A stretch of 64,000 nt of DNA from Phycisphaerales bacterium (GCA_016709445.1 JADJMV010000007.1:124001-188000), one strand, 5' to 3'. Shown: positions 44,730-58,097, counted from the first letter of the stretch. The notes: generated by a model not told the origin, from the letters alone. Translations and numbers: made by a program.

Positions 44730-47021
44730 TCAGCGCTTCTTGAACTTCCGCTGGGAGGGGTCGGTCTCGCGGCTCACGCGGGGCTGGCGTTTGGGGCTCA
44801 TGCCGCGGCCGGCCTGGGTCTGCTGCTGCTCGGCGGCCATCTGGCGGAGCCGGGACAGGAAGCCACCCTCCTTGGGCTTCTTCTTGAGGTTCTCGGGATC
44901 GAGCATGCCGCTCTTCTCGACGTGGGAGCGGATCCAGCGACTCTCGAGGATGCCGAGCGTCGAGTTGGTGATGAAGTAGAGGGCGAGGCCGCTGGGGGCG
45001 TTGTACATCATGAGGGGGAACATCACCACCATCATGACCTTCATCATCTTCTGCTGCGATTCCTGCTCGGGGCTCATGGCGCCGGCGGTGGGTGGGGTGA
45101 GATACTTTTGCTGGAGGTAGAACACGACACCCAGGAGGAGGGGCAGGAGGTTGATCGAGCTGACCTGCCCCATGAGGGGCACCTTGATGCCGTGGCCGCC
45201 GAAGAAGATGGCGTGGTCGGGCTCGGCGAGGTCGGCAAGGAAGGGCCAGGCGTTATTGGTGGCGGACTGGAAGATGCCGAAGAACGCCGGCTCGTGGCGC
45301 AGGTCGATGGCGAAGTAGAGCGTGGCGTAGAGGGCGATCCAGACAGGGCTCTGGAACATCATCGGTAGGCAGCCGAGGAAGCCGGCGGGGCTGACGCCCT
45401 CCTCGCGCCAGAGTTTGCCCATCTCCTGCTGGAGGCGCTGCTTGTCGTCCTTGTACTTTTCCTGGATGGCCTTCTGCTTGGGGGCCATCGCCTGCATCTG
45501 CTTGCCGAACTTCTGCATGCGGATCTGCGACCAGCGGGTGATCGGGTGCAGGAGCGAACGCACGCAGACGACGAGCAGGATGATCGCGAGGGCCCAGTCG
45601 AACGTGAGGCCGTGGAGGATGCGGAGGAGGGAGAGCAGCGGGGTGGTCAGCCAGGTGAAGGTGCAGATGGCGCACATGCCGCCGAAGTTGAAGACAACGA
45701 TCCCGGGCACTCCGAGGCTGTTGAGCATCGCGTCCGTGCCGATCGTCTCCCGGTTCAGGGGCCCCGAGTAGAGACCCATATCGAAGTGGCTGTAGGCGTG
45801 CGGCGCAAGCGGCTGGACGGGGCCGGCAAGGCTCAGCACCAGCGCATCCTCGCCCGGGAGCATCACGCGGTCCACTCGCTCGACGCCCGCGAAGGCCTTG
45901 GCGGGGTTCGTGTCGGTCGGGTCGATCAGGGGGTGGACGACGGCCGCGAAGTAGCGGTTGGTCAGCCCAGCCCAGACCAGGTCGTATTTCCGTTCGACGC
46001 TCCGGGTGTTGGGCCAGACCTGGCCTCCGGGGAAGTTCTTGGGCGCGTCGCGTCCCACGAGCTTCATGCGGCTCCAGAGGAAATCGGAGGCGTCGACCCA
46101 CTGACGGGTCGGATCGTTCTTGGCGTCGAGGAGGTAGCCGAAGCGCAGGCGCCGCTTCTCGCCGCCATACCCGAGCGCGTCGCGGGCCATGTCGATCGGG
46201 CCGAAGGTACGCCAGCGGATCGAGAGCCGGCGTTCCGTCAGGTTCTCGGCGCTCTGGCGGAGTTGCAGGTCGTAGCTGCCCGGCGGGAGCGAGTATTGCC
46301 GGTCGAGCCGGAGCACGCGATCGCCCTTGTCGTCGAGCACGAACGCTTCGAAGTGCCCCGGCTGATCGGCCGCGACCTGCCGCCATGCCGGCTTATCGCC
46401 GGGCGCGCGGGTGAGGGCGACCATGCGCCCGTCGATCTCGATGGCGAGGGCCGCCATCGGGACGATGATCTGCCGGGCGCTGGCGACCTGGCCCTGCACC
46501 TCGACGTGGTGTTCCGGCTCGACGGCCCCGGCCTTGGCGGCCCGGTCCGCTTTCACCGAGTCAAGTTCTCGGGCGAGGCGGATCGACTTGATGCCCGCAC
46601 CGACGTGCGAGAACTCGACCTGCATCGCGAAGGGTGAGTCGAGACCCAGGCCCCCGAGCGGCGTGAACGCGGAACTCTCGACCCCTTCAAACGCCTCGAC
46701 CACGAGTGAGCCCTCGATGGCGGGCGGCGCCGGGCTTTCCTCGACGCCCGGCGGCTGGGAGTCGGCCGGGCCCTGGGCGGTGGGCTGGGGGTCGGGAGGG
46801 TTGCGGGCTTCGGGCTCGCTCGACGCGGCATCGGGTGCACCGGTCACCGACGACCCGGCGGCCGGCGCCTCGGGCGTCGGCTGGACCTCGGAGGCCTGGC
46901 TGGGCGAGGGGTTGCGCGCATTCTTGGTGTTCTTGAGAACGGCGAACGCGACAGCCACGGCGACCAGGCCGAGGGCCAGGGGTACCAAGACTCGGGCGAG
47001 CGTGTTGGGTCGTTTGGGCAT
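44730..47021 (-). CDS. yidC: Membrane protein insertase YidC
   Basis: 763 residues from ATG 47021. N-terminal anchor (VLVPLALGLVAVAVAFAVL), a Pro/Ala-rich linker, a ~400-residue periplasmic beta-sandwich, then the Oxa1 core with five helices (FDWALAIILLVVCVRSLLHPIT, SPAGFLGCLPMMFQSPVWIALYATL, LLPLLLGVVFYLQQKYL, MMKVMMVVMFPLMMYNAPSGLALYFITNS). The basic cytoplasmic tail binds ribosomes. It inserts and folds inner-membrane proteins. rnpA and rpmH, its usual upstream neighbours, are replaced by a phosphoesterase gene; mnmE follows. Confidence 0.95.
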   Translation of the reverse strand: MPKRPNTLARVLVPLALGLVAVAVAFAVLKNTKNARNPSPSQASEVQPTPEAPAAGSSVTGAPDAASSEPEARNPPDPQPTAQGPADSQPPGVEESPAPPAIEGSLVVEAFEGVESSAFTPLGGLGLDSPFAMQVEFSHVGAGIKSIRLARELDSVKADRAAKAGAVEPEHHVEVQGQVASARQIIVPMAALAIEIDGRMVALTRAPGDKPAWRQVAADQPGHFEAFVLDDKGDRVLRLDRQYSLPPGSYDLQLRQSAENLTERRLSIRWRTFGPIDMARDALGYGGEKRRLRFGYLLDAKNDPTRQWVDASDFLWSRMKLVGRDAPKNFPGGQVWPNTRSVERKYDLVWAGLTNRYFAAVVHPLIDPTDTNPAKAFAGVERVDRVMLPGEDALVLSLAGPVQPLAPHAYSHFDMGLYSGPLNRETIGTDAMLNSLGVPGIVVFNFGGMCAICTFTWLTTPLLSLLRILHGLTFDWALAIILLVVCVRSLLHPITRWSQIRMQKFGKQMQAMAPKQKAIQEKYKDDKQRLQQEMGKLWREEGVSPAGFLGCLPMMFQSPVWIALYATLYFAIDLRHEPAFFGIFQSATNNAWPFLADLAEPDHAIFFGGHGIKVPLMGQVSSINLLPLLLGVVFYLQQKYLTPPTAGAMSPEQESQQKMMKVMMVVMFPLMMYNAPSGLALYFITNSTLGILESRWIRSHVEKSGMLDPENLKKKPKEGGFLSRLRQMAAEQQQTQAGRGMSPKRQPRVSRETDPSQRKFKKR

Positions 47022-47077
47022 GGTGGATGTCGGCAGGTCGTGGGCTGGAAATGTGGGCGGCGCGGCCGCCCCGGGGC

Positions 47078-47854
47078 TCATCGGCCCTCGTAGAGGCGGT
47101 CGGCGAGATACTCGTGGAGTTGGGGTTGTTGACGGATGCGTTTCGCCGTCACGTCGATGTCGTAGGGCACGCGGAAGAACTCGGCGCGGTCCTCGTGGAG
47201 GACGACATAGCTGGCCCTGGGGTCGCCGTCGCGGGGCTGCCCGACGGACCCGACGTTGATGATGGCCTTCTCGTCCTCGTTGAACCGGTAGGCAAATTCA
47301 CCGAGTTCGTCGGGTGGGTAGAAGTCGGGCTCGTCGGTGAAGACCCCCGGGACGTGGGTATGCCCGACGATGCACAGCCGCTCGACGCGCCGGAAGATCG
47401 CTTCAAGCTTGTCCGGCGAGTCCATCGGGTCGGTCTTGAAGATGTACTCGTTGATGGGGCGACGGGGTGAGCCGTGCACGGCGAGCATGGGGTGAACCCC
47501 GCCGGGCGTGGTCTCGACGACGCGGACGCGCAGTCGGCCGAGGAACTCGTACCGGGCGGCACGGAGCTCGGCGTCGGGCTCGCTGTCGAACTGCTCCCGC
47601 GTCCAGTAGGCGGCCTGCTCGGCGGGGGCGTTAAAGTTGGTGGGCTCGTAGAGGACCGCGAAATCGTGGTTGCCCATCAGGGACCACGCACACCGCCGGC
47701 GGACCAGGTCCACACATTCGAGGGGGTCGGGCCCGTACCCGATGATATCCCCGAGGCAGATAATGCGCTCGATACCCTTGGCATCCAGGTCGGCGAGAAC
47801 GGCGCGCAGGGCCTCGGCGTTGCCGTGAATGTCGCTGATCAGTCCGGTGGGCAC
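47078..47854 (-). CDS. Metallophosphoesterase, YfcE/MJ0936-like
   Basis: 258 residues from GTG 47854, AGGAG 8 bases upstream. Calcineurin-type motifs: LISDIHGN near the start, LGDIIGYGP, MGNHD, VHGSP, VGHTH and a final GSVGQPRDGD. This set, including GSVGQPRDGDPRASY, is typical of soluble bacterial diadenosine-polyphosphatase/phosphodiesterase-like enzymes of unresolved substrate. The stop is 56 bases before yidC, so both are probably on one transcript with mnmE. Confidence 0.88.
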   Translation of the reverse strand: MPTGLISDIHGNAEALRAVLADLDAKGIERIICLGDIIGYGPDPLECVDLVRRRCAWSLMGNHDFAVLYEPTNFNAPAEQAAYWTREQFDSEPDAELRAARYEFLGRLRVRVVETTPGGVHPMLAVHGSPRRPINEYIFKTDPMDSPDKLEAIFRRVERLCIVGHTHVPGVFTDEPDFYPPDELGEFAYRFNEDEKAIINVGSVGQPRDGDPRASYVVLHEDRAEFFRVPYDIDVTAKRIRQQPQLHEYLADRLYEGR

Positions 47855-48124
47855 CCCGTGCGCTCCTGCAACGTCCGGGGGCCTTGCCCCGGGCGCTGGG
47901 CCGATCGTAGGGGGCAAGGGCCGACCACGCAATCCCATGAAAGACCGGACGGGTTCGGGCCGATGTGGGCATGGGGCCCTTCCACGCGGCAATCCGCCGC
48001 GTTGAGCCCCTACGATTGGTCGGGCGAGGAATGCACAGGCCCGCGGCGCCGACCCCGGCGACGCCTAGGAACCACGGCCCGGACACCCCGAGGGGACCGA
48101 AGGGCCCGAGACAAGGACGATCCC

Positions 48125-48718
48125 ATGCCCGCAGCCGGCGTCACCTATCAGCGCACCCGGGAGATGACGATCGACGAGCTGTTGCTCGAGAATCGGATCG
48201 TCTTCCTCATCGGGGAGATCAACCACGCCTCGGCGGCCAGGGTGATGATGCAGATGCTTTACCTGGAGAACCAGAAGCGGGGCCAGGACATCAGCCTCTA
48301 CATCAACTCCCCCGGCGGAGCCGTGGACGACACGCTCGCTCTGTACGACACGATGCGCTTCCTGTCGAGTTCGGTCTCGACCTATTGCATCGGTCGGGCC
48401 TACTCCGGCGCCGCGGTGCTGCTCTGCGCCGGGGCCAAGGGCAAGCGGTTCATCCTGCCCCACGCCAAGGTCATGATCCACCAGCCCTACGGCGGCGTGA
48501 CCGGCCAGGCCGAGGACATCCGGATCCAGGCCGAGCAGATCCTGAAGGCCAAGAGCGAGCTCACCCGGATCATCAGTGAGTGCACGGGCCAGTCCGTGGA
48601 GACCGTGCAGCGCGACGCCGAGCGCGACAAGTATTTCACCGCGGCAGAGGCCGCCAAGTACGGCCTGGTCGATGAAGTGCTCGCCGAGCCGCCGAAGGAA
48701 GCGAACCTGGCCCGGTAA
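48125..48718 (+). CDS. clpP: ATP-dependent Clp protease proteolytic subunit, variant
   Basis: 197 residues from ATG 48125 with AAGGA upstream. Core motifs: SLYINSPGGAVDDTLALYDTM, GRAYSGAAVLLCAGAKGKRF with catalytic Ser94, IHQPYGG with His119, and the QRDAERD segment that holds the Asp. The nucleophile loop YSGAA differs from the standard ASMGA while all three triad positions are kept. First of two tandem clpP genes (114 bases apart); different subunits may form a mixed tetradecamer as in some other bacteria. Confidence 0.93.
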   Translation: MPAAGVTYQRTREMTIDELLLENRIVFLIGEINHASAARVMMQMLYLENQKRGQDISLYINSPGGAVDDTLALYDTMRFLSSSVSTYCIGRAYSGAAVLLCAGAKGKRFILPHAKVMIHQPYGGVTGQAEDIRIQAEQILKAKSELTRIISECTGQSVETVQRDAERDKYFTAAEAAKYGLVDEVLAEPPKEANLAR

Positions 48719-48831
48719 GCCCGGGCGGGGCGCCCGGTGCCCCGGAGACCGATGCGCGTAGGAAACGAGCACACCAACCCCCGGCCCCGAGCGGTCCCGC
48801 GGCAGCGGGCCGCGGCCTGAAGGATCAACCC

Positions 48832-49458
48832 ATGTCCGGCTATCTGGTCCCCATCGTCATCGAGACGTCCGCCCGCGGCGAGCGTTCGTACGACATCTAC
48901 TCGCGTCTGCTCAAGGACCGGATCGTCTTCCTGGGGAGCCCCGTGGGCGACGAGGTGGCGAGCCTGATCGTCGCGCAGCTCCTGTTCCTCGCCAACGAGG
49001 ACCCCAAGAGCGACATCCATCTCTATATCAACTCGCCGGGCGGGAGCGTCACGGCGGGCCTCGGCATCCTCGACACCATGAACTACATCCAGCCGAGCGT
49101 CTGCACGTACATCATCGGCCAGGCCGCGAGCATGGGCTCGCTCCTGGCCTGTTCCGGCGCCAAGGGCAAGCGCTTCGCCCTGACCAACGCGCGGAACCTG
49201 ATGCACCAGCCCCTGCTCTCGGGCGTGCTCGAGGGCCAGGCGACCGATCTCGAGATCGAGGCCCGCGAGATGCTCCGCCTGCGCGACCGGCTCTACGGCA
49301 TCTATGCGGACGCCACCGGCAAGCCGGTGTCCCAGATCGAGAAGGATTGCGACCGGAACAAGTGGCTGGACGAGAAGGAGATGCTCGAGTACGGCCTGAT
49401 CGACGAGGTCCTCACGAACATGCCCAAGCATCGCATCGAGGACTCGGACCGCGATTGA
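48832..49458 (+). CDS. clpP: ATP-dependent Clp protease proteolytic subunit, canonical
   Basis: 208 residues. Catalytic Ser100 in GQAASMGSLLACSGAKGKRF, His125 in NLMHQPLLSG, Asp in EKDCDRN, plus the axial-pore N-terminus (PIVIETSARGERSYDIYSRLLKDRIVFLG), which is the canonical ClpP start. It degrades unfolded or tagged proteins with ClpX/ClpA; clpX does not follow. The N-terminus and active-site loop are closer to the family than those of the first copy. A terminator follows. Confidence 0.95.
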   Translation: MSGYLVPIVIETSARGERSYDIYSRLLKDRIVFLGSPVGDEVASLIVAQLLFLANEDPKSDIHLYINSPGGSVTAGLGILDTMNYIQPSVCTYIIGQAASMGSLLACSGAKGKRFALTNARNLMHQPLLSGVLEGQATDLEIEAREMLRLRDRLYGIYADATGKPVSQIEKDCDRNKWLDEKEMLEYGLIDEVLTNMPKHRIEDSDRD

Positions 49459-49490
49459 GCGGCCGGGCATCGACATCTAGTAGAACGCCA

Positions 49491-49528
49491 ACGACGCCGC
49501 AACCCCTCCGGGTGCGGCGTCGTCGTTT
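49491..49528 (+). terminator. Intrinsic terminator after the clpP pair
   Basis: Perfect 11-bp stem ACGACGCCGCA/TGCGGCGTCGT, 11-base loop, followed by CGTTTGT, between convergent stops at 49458 and 49559. Confidence 0.7.
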
Positions 49529-49558
49529 GTGATCTGCCTGTTCCCCGTGCCGGGCGGC

Positions 49559-50398
49559 CTACCTGGTCAGACGCTCCAGCGCCGCGATCCGCTTCTCGGT
49601 GGGCGGGGGTGTCGCGAAGAGGCTCATCATCCCTCGTCCGCCGGTCAGCGGCTCGATGATGAAGAGGCTGTTGGCGGCCGGGTTGGGGTTGTCGAGCGGC
49701 ACCCGCTGGGCGACAGCCTCGAGTTTGTTGAGGGCCGACATCAGGCCGAGCGGCGAGCCGGCGATTCGGGCGCCCTCGGCGTCGGCGACGTATTCGCGGC
49801 TGCGGCTGATCGTGGCCTGGATGATCACCGCACCGATGGGGGCCAGGAGCATGCCCGCGAGGGCCGCGATCGGGTTCACACCCTCGCGGTTGCCCGCCCC
49901 GAGCAGGAACCCCCACTGGGCCACACTGGCGAGCAGGCCCGCGACAGTCGCGGCGATGGTGCTCGTGAGCGTGTCGCGGTTCTTCACGTGCGCCAGCTCG
50001 TGGCCAATCACCCCGGCGAGTTCCTCGTGGTCGAGGAGGTGCAGTGCCCCCTGCGTGACCGCGACGGCGGCCCGCTCGGGACTGCGCCCGGTCGCGAAGG
50101 CGTTCGGTGCCTGCTGCGGGCAGACGAATACGCGGGGCATCGGCAGCCCGGCGCGCCGGCGGAGTTCATCGACGAGCCGGTACAGATCGCCGCCACTCTG
50201 GGCATCGACCTCCCGCCCCCGCATCGAGGCGATCGCGATCTTGTCGGAGAAGAAGAAAGCGCCGAAGTTCATCACGACGGCGAGCAGGGCGAACGGGATG
50301 ACGAACTGTCGCCCGAACAGGCCGCCGACGCCGACCAGCAGCCCGGTCAGCACCCCCAGGAGGAGGACGGTCTTGAGATTGTTCTTGAACACGGTCAT
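49559..50398 (-). CDS. htpX: Membrane zinc metalloprotease HtpX
   Basis: 279 residues from ATG 50398, AAGGAG 11 bases upstream; GTG 50410 sits too close to that site. Two N-terminal helices (TVLLLGVLTGLLVGVGGLFG; VIPFALLAVVMNFGAFFF), zinc motif HELAH (His133, Glu134, His137) and the third ligand in SREYVADAEGA. It degrades misfolded membrane proteins with its active site in the cytoplasm. Ends TEKRIAALERL as usual for the family. Confidence 0.95.
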   Translation of the reverse strand: MTVFKNNLKTVLLLGVLTGLLVGVGGLFGRQFVIPFALLAVVMNFGAFFFSDKIAIASMRGREVDAQSGGDLYRLVDELRRRAGLPMPRVFVCPQQAPNAFATGRSPERAAVAVTQGALHLLDHEELAGVIGHELAHVKNRDTLTSTIAATVAGLLASVAQWGFLLGAGNREGVNPIAALAGMLLAPIGAVIIQATISRSREYVADAEGARIAGSPLGLMSALNKLEAVAQRVPLDNPNPAANSLFIIEPLTGGRGMMSLFATPPPTEKRIAALERLTR

Positions 50399-50565
50399 GG
50401 TGGCACACACTCCTTGCGTGGCGAGCCCGGTTCCCGGCGCGGTTCCCTACGGGCCGCGCCGCGCGCCGGTTCGCCCACGCCTCTGCAGCAGACGCCATGC
50501 CATGATTGGGATTGGCGTGCCCGGCGCTCCGCGTGCCTCGCGGGAAGTTCCGGGCGGCGGTGGTG

Positions 50566-51381
50566 CTAGAAGAGCCCTGCCATCTTGGCAGCCGAGATGC
50601 CGAGGGCGATGGCCACGGCGAGGCGCAGGTGGGGCAGGCGGAGACGGTGCGTCAGGCGGGCCCCCGTGGGGGCGCCGATCGAGGCGCCGACCGCCATCGT
50701 CAGCCCGAGCGTGAGTGCGTGCACCCATGACAGAGGGCGCCCGGCGGCATCGATGATGTTCGCCAGCGAACCGAACTTGGTGATGGCTCCGATGGGGGCC
50801 GTGACGCACATCGCGGCCGCGCTGGCGGCGATCGCGCGGCGCAGCGGGACGCGCGCGAGCAACTGCATCGCGGGCACCATCACGATGCCTCCGCCGATGC
50901 CGAGGAAGCCTGCGAGCACTCCGGCGACGAGCCCGATCGCGCCCAGCCGCAGCCCTGTGGCCCGCTGGTCTTCCGGCGCGGGCTCGGGCAGACGACGGAT
51001 CGCCGTGAAGAGGGTCCATGCAACGAAGGCGAAGAGGAAGCCGACGAGCACGAGCTTGGGGATCCGTCCATCGACGCGGTTGCCGAGCACTACCCCGCCG
51101 ACAATCGACAGGATCATGGGGGGAAGCAGCCGCAGCACGATCTGCTTGTCGATCGCCTTGGCGCGGAGGTGGGTCCGAACGGCGGTGGCGGCCACGACCG
51201 TGTTCACCAGCAGGGCCGCGGCGATGTAGACGTGCTGCTGGGTCTGCTCCCGGTCGTCGTAGCCGAAAATCAGGGCGAGGGCGGGGAGCATGATGATGGA
51301 GCCGCCGATGCCGCACAGGCCGCCCACGAGGCCGGCGACGAGGCCGATGGCGGCGGCGATGAGCATCTGCAAGGGCGTCAC
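50566..51381 (-). CDS. TauE/SafE-family permease
   Basis: 271 residues from GTG 51381, about eight membrane helices in two repeats. Each repeat starts with the family glycine motif (IGLVAGLVGGLCGIGGSIIMLPAL and IGLVAGVLAGFLGIGGGIVMVPAM). These exporters move sulfite, organosulfonates or other anions; substrate cannot be assigned and no sulfur gene is near. Divergent from the 3D-domain gene across a 287-bp gap. Confidence 0.92.
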   Translation of the reverse strand: MTPLQMLIAAAIGLVAGLVGGLCGIGGSIIMLPALALIFGYDDREQTQQHVYIAAALLVNTVVAATAVRTHLRAKAIDKQIVLRLLPPMILSIVGGVVLGNRVDGRIPKLVLVGFLFAFVAWTLFTAIRRLPEPAPEDQRATGLRLGAIGLVAGVLAGFLGIGGGIVMVPAMQLLARVPLRRAIAASAAAMCVTAPIGAITKFGSLANIIDAAGRPLSWVHALTLGLTMAVGASIGAPTGARLTHRLRLPHLRLAVAIALGISAAKMAGLF

Positions 51382-51668
51382 GCTGGGTGTTTTCCCCGAT
51401 TTGACGCCCCATAACCGGGCCGTCTGTGCCGTTCATAGGGCCGCTGCAGGATATGCCGCAAGCGGCACCGTGCATGACCCGAAAGCCCCTGGGAATGGAC
51501 GGTGTGAATCCCAGATCGGGCTGCCGACCTCCGGAGACGGGGTTAAACTCTCCCCACATCGACGGACCGGGCCACAGGGAGGTGGGCCTTGGAACCCGGC
51601 TGGTCGGCTCGTTCGAGTCGGTCCTGAGCAGACGCCTCTGCTGCCGTCGAGTCTGGGAGGCGATCAAA
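51382..51668 (+). promoter_or_regulatory. Possible structured leader of the 3D-domain gene
   Basis: Divergent gap. At 51489-51514 CTGGGA pairs with TCCCAG and encloses ATGGACGGTGTGAA; several further short stems follow (GGGCTGCC, GGAGACGGGG). The GGTGTGAATCCC string recalls parts of cobalamin and c-di-AMP riboswitches, but the other conserved blocks of both are missing. No gene in the gap. Confidence 0.25.
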
Positions 51669-52349
51669 GTGAAGAACAACTGGAAACAGGTGATCTGCTC
51701 GTGGCGCGCCCGACTCACCCGGCGCAGCACCGTCGAGCTCGGCGTGTTCGCCGGCCTGGCCGTCATGGCCGCGGTGCACGCCGCGATGGTGAAGGAAGCC
51801 ACCCACATGCCGGCGCTGGCGTCGGTCTCCCTGCGGGGCCCGGACAACACGCGACCCGAAGTCGTCCCCGCGGTGCATCGCGAGGCTCCGGCGCCCGTCG
51901 TGGTCGAGCCCACGCCCGCCGAGTCGAAGCGGGCCGAGAAGATGATCGAGCGCGTCAGCGCCGAGACCCGCTGGTTCAACGGGCGGCCGGTCCGTCCGGC
52001 CCGCGTGCTGTGGATGCAGGTGACGGCCTACTCGCCCGATGCCCGTTCGTGCGGCCAATACGCGGACGGCAAGACGGCGACACTGCACTCCGTCGAGACC
52101 AACGGCGGCAATCTTGTTGCGGCCGACACACGCCTGCTCCCGTTCGGATCGATGCTCTCGATCGAGGGATATGACGACGGCCAGATCGTGCCCGTGCTCG
52201 ACCGGGGCGGCGCGATCAAGGGCTACCACATCGACCTGCTGATGCCGACGCACGGCCAGGCCCGGCAGTGGGGCGACAAGCGCATGCCCGTGATCGTGTG
52301 GGAATTCGCCGACGGCAAGCCCGCCGAGGACCCCCGCAAGTTCCGCTGA
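51669..52349 (+). CDS. 3D-domain (MltA-like fold) cell-wall protein
   Basis: 226 residues from GTG 51669 behind GGGAGG. One N-terminal membrane segment (VELGVFAGLAVMAAVHAAMV), a linker, and a C-terminal 3D domain (~120-215): VTAYSPDARSCGQYADGKTAT, VAADTRLLPFGSML, then VLDRGGAIKGYHIDLLM with the catalytic-type aspartates. Such domains occur in lytic transglycosylases and resuscitation or stationary-phase wall proteins, here anchored to the inner membrane. One base separates its stop from that of carB. Confidence 0.88.
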   Translation: MKNNWKQVICSWRARLTRRSTVELGVFAGLAVMAAVHAAMVKEATHMPALASVSLRGPDNTRPEVVPAVHREAPAPVVVEPTPAESKRAEKMIERVSAETRWFNGRPVRPARVLWMQVTAYSPDARSCGQYADGKTATLHSVETNGGNLVAADTRLLPFGSMLSIEGYDDGQIVPVLDRGGAIKGYHIDLLMPTHGQARQWGDKRMPVIVWEFADGKPAEDPRKFR

Positions 52350-52350
52350 G

Positions 52351-56019
<3,669 letters not shown>

Positions 56020-56355
56020 GAGGGCTCCCGCCGAGGCGCCGGCCCCCAACGGGGCCCGCGCAAACTCCCTGAGGGTACGCCATCGACCCCCCCGGGGCCA
56101 CGCGGGGGCGCAATCTGTTCACCCCTTCCGGGCACGCGGCCGGCCGGCTGCTCCCGCGGCTCGGCGGGTCCCGGCCGGGTGGGACCTTCTCGTGCGGGTG
56201 GTCGCCGCGCCGGGTGCAATCGCCGAGACGCTGGCCGCCACTACCCAGCCAGGGCCAAGCGCCAGGGCTCCTCCTGACCGGCCGCGGCCCGCGATCGGGC
56301 TCGCGAGCGCCCCTGATCCCGGGCGGAGGGCGCGGAAGATCGCCGGATGGCCCCG
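56020..56355. other. Intergenic, GC-rich, upstream of carB
   Basis: 336 bases with no supported gene. It must hold the carB promoter and the end of the broken secreted-protein gene; no hairpin or repeat stands out. Confidence 0.5.
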
Positions 56356-58094
56356 TCACATCTCGTGCTGGATCACGTAATCGAGCGCGGCGTAGTCCGC
56401 GTCGGTGACTTCGCCGTCCCTGTCGAGGTCGGTCTGGTCGATGAGCCACGGCGTTATCTCCGCGTCGTCGAGCACACCGTCGTCGCTGAAGTCCAGGCTC
56501 TCCAGGGTCCCGAGCGGGATCGAGAAGCTGGAGTGGTCGTCGGCCGAGGTGTCGTGGACGGGCGGGTTGCCGGCGACCTCGTCGCACCCGAGCAGCTTGA
56601 CGCCCCCGCTCTGGAAGGGCACAAAGCGGTACTCGCGGTTGACGGGGAACTGGCCGCTGATCTTGGTCACCAGGACGTGGCGGGAGGTTCCGTTGACCAC
56701 GGAGACCGTGTAGTCGCTGGAGACGTCGGTCCAGAGCTGGGACGGCGGCTTGAGCACCCGCGACTCGATCGTGTAGGGACCGTCGCCCGAGCCGGCGATG
56801 AAGACGGGGCCGTAGTACCACAGGTCGGCGGTGGTGAGGCCGGTGGGGGAGGAGACCGTCGAATCGTCGTCGGGCTCGCTGTCGACGGCATCCACACGCC
56901 GCCCGAGTTGTCCGCGTTGTGAACGATCTGCCCTTGCAGGCCGCCACTGCTCGCGATCGAGATCGGACCCAACAGCGAACGGCCGATGGAGACGTTGCCG
57001 GCCAAGGCGCCGTCGACCTCGATGCGTCCGCGGTTCTCTTCCGTGCCCTGACCGGTGTTCGTCTGCAGGTCGCGCCCGATATCCAGCGTCCGTCCGGAGG
57101 GGAAGTCGCCGCCGATCAGGATGGGCTCGAGCGCTGATCGGTCGATCGAAATGCTGGCGGCGAGGTCGCCGGCGGTGTTGATGCCATTTTCGCTTCCGAA
57201 GGTCGGATCGCGCAAGCGATCGAGCACAATCGAGCCCTCGAGGGCGCCCGTCGCGGCTTCCGCTCTCCAGACGTCCTACGTGCCGCTCCCGCCCGGGTCG
57301 CTCGCGGCGATTGCCGCGTAGATGCTGCTCGCCGTGACCGTTCGGATGTCGCCTGTTGCTCCGATCGAGATAGGGGACTGGGCTGTGCCGATGTCGCCGG
57401 TGACGTCGATGTTCGTGATGTCGTCGCCCGCGTCGATACCTCCGAGCAGGTCCCCTGCCACGATGACGGAACCAATGCCATCCGCGGCCGAGATCTCACC
57501 CGCGGCGTCGCCGATCAATGTCTCAATGCGGGTGATGCTGTCGGCGGTGGAGGTGGCGTTCCCGTTTGTCCCGATGGACCCGGCGTAGAGCCAGAACGGG
57601 CCGAGACCGGACGTGCTTGCCTGAACTCCGGACTGCACCTCGCCGTCGATATCAAGCCTGTAGATCTCGCCGACGCTGATCAGGCCTGAGAGGTCTCCGC
57701 CGACGTGGCCCTCCAGGAGAACATGGTCCTCGACGCCGGGCGAGGCGGTGATGCCGGCCCAAGTCCCGCCTGCGGACGCGTGCTGGGTGTCGTCCAGACC
57801 TCGCCACGCGCCCGAGCTGATCGTGACGGTGATATCCGTCGATCGGGAACCATACAGGTATACCGGGCCGATGGCATGGCTCGGATTCGCCGTTCGGTCC
57901 CAAATGTTGATGTGGTCGGGGCAACCCCCCACGCTCGTCACGTCGATACTGATCGAGCCGCCCGCATCGTAATAGGAATCCTGGTAGCTCCCGCCGCACC
58001 ACACGCGGACCCTGATCTCCTGCTGTGCCTGCACTGTCGCGGTCACGGCGGCCATCGCCACGATCAAGCCGAAACTTGTCGACTTCGCTCGCAT
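56356..58094 (-). pseudogene. Secreted dockerin-tailed protein, broken by a stop and a frameshift
   Basis: From ATG 58094: signal peptide (FGLIVAMAAVTATVQA-QQ), a beta-rich region with glycine-aspartate repeats (DITNIDVTGDIG, SVIVAGDLLGG) like a beta-helix. A TAG at 57276-57278 interrupts, but the same frame continues as DVWRAEAATGALEGSIVLDRLRDP and more repeats (GNVSIGRSLLGPISI). Near 56891-56897 one base is missing, and the next frame gives DAVDSEPDDDSTVSSP... and a dockerin-like end (DFSDDGVLDDAEI, DLDRDGEVTDADYAALDYVI). Total ~579 codons. Either a decaying gene or two sequence errors. Confidence 0.75.
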
Positions 58095-58097
58095 ACG

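Noticed and set aside
51482..51545. Cobalamin or c-di-AMP riboswitch
   Set aside because: Only the GGTGTGAATCC string fits. The B12 box (GCCACTG) and the ydaO GCTAACC/AGGAACC blocks are missing, so no named class is called.
51600..51650. tRNA T-arm-like GTTCGAGTC
   Set aside because: No matching acceptor, D or anticodon arms can be built around it. A similar string at 38998-39010 also fails.
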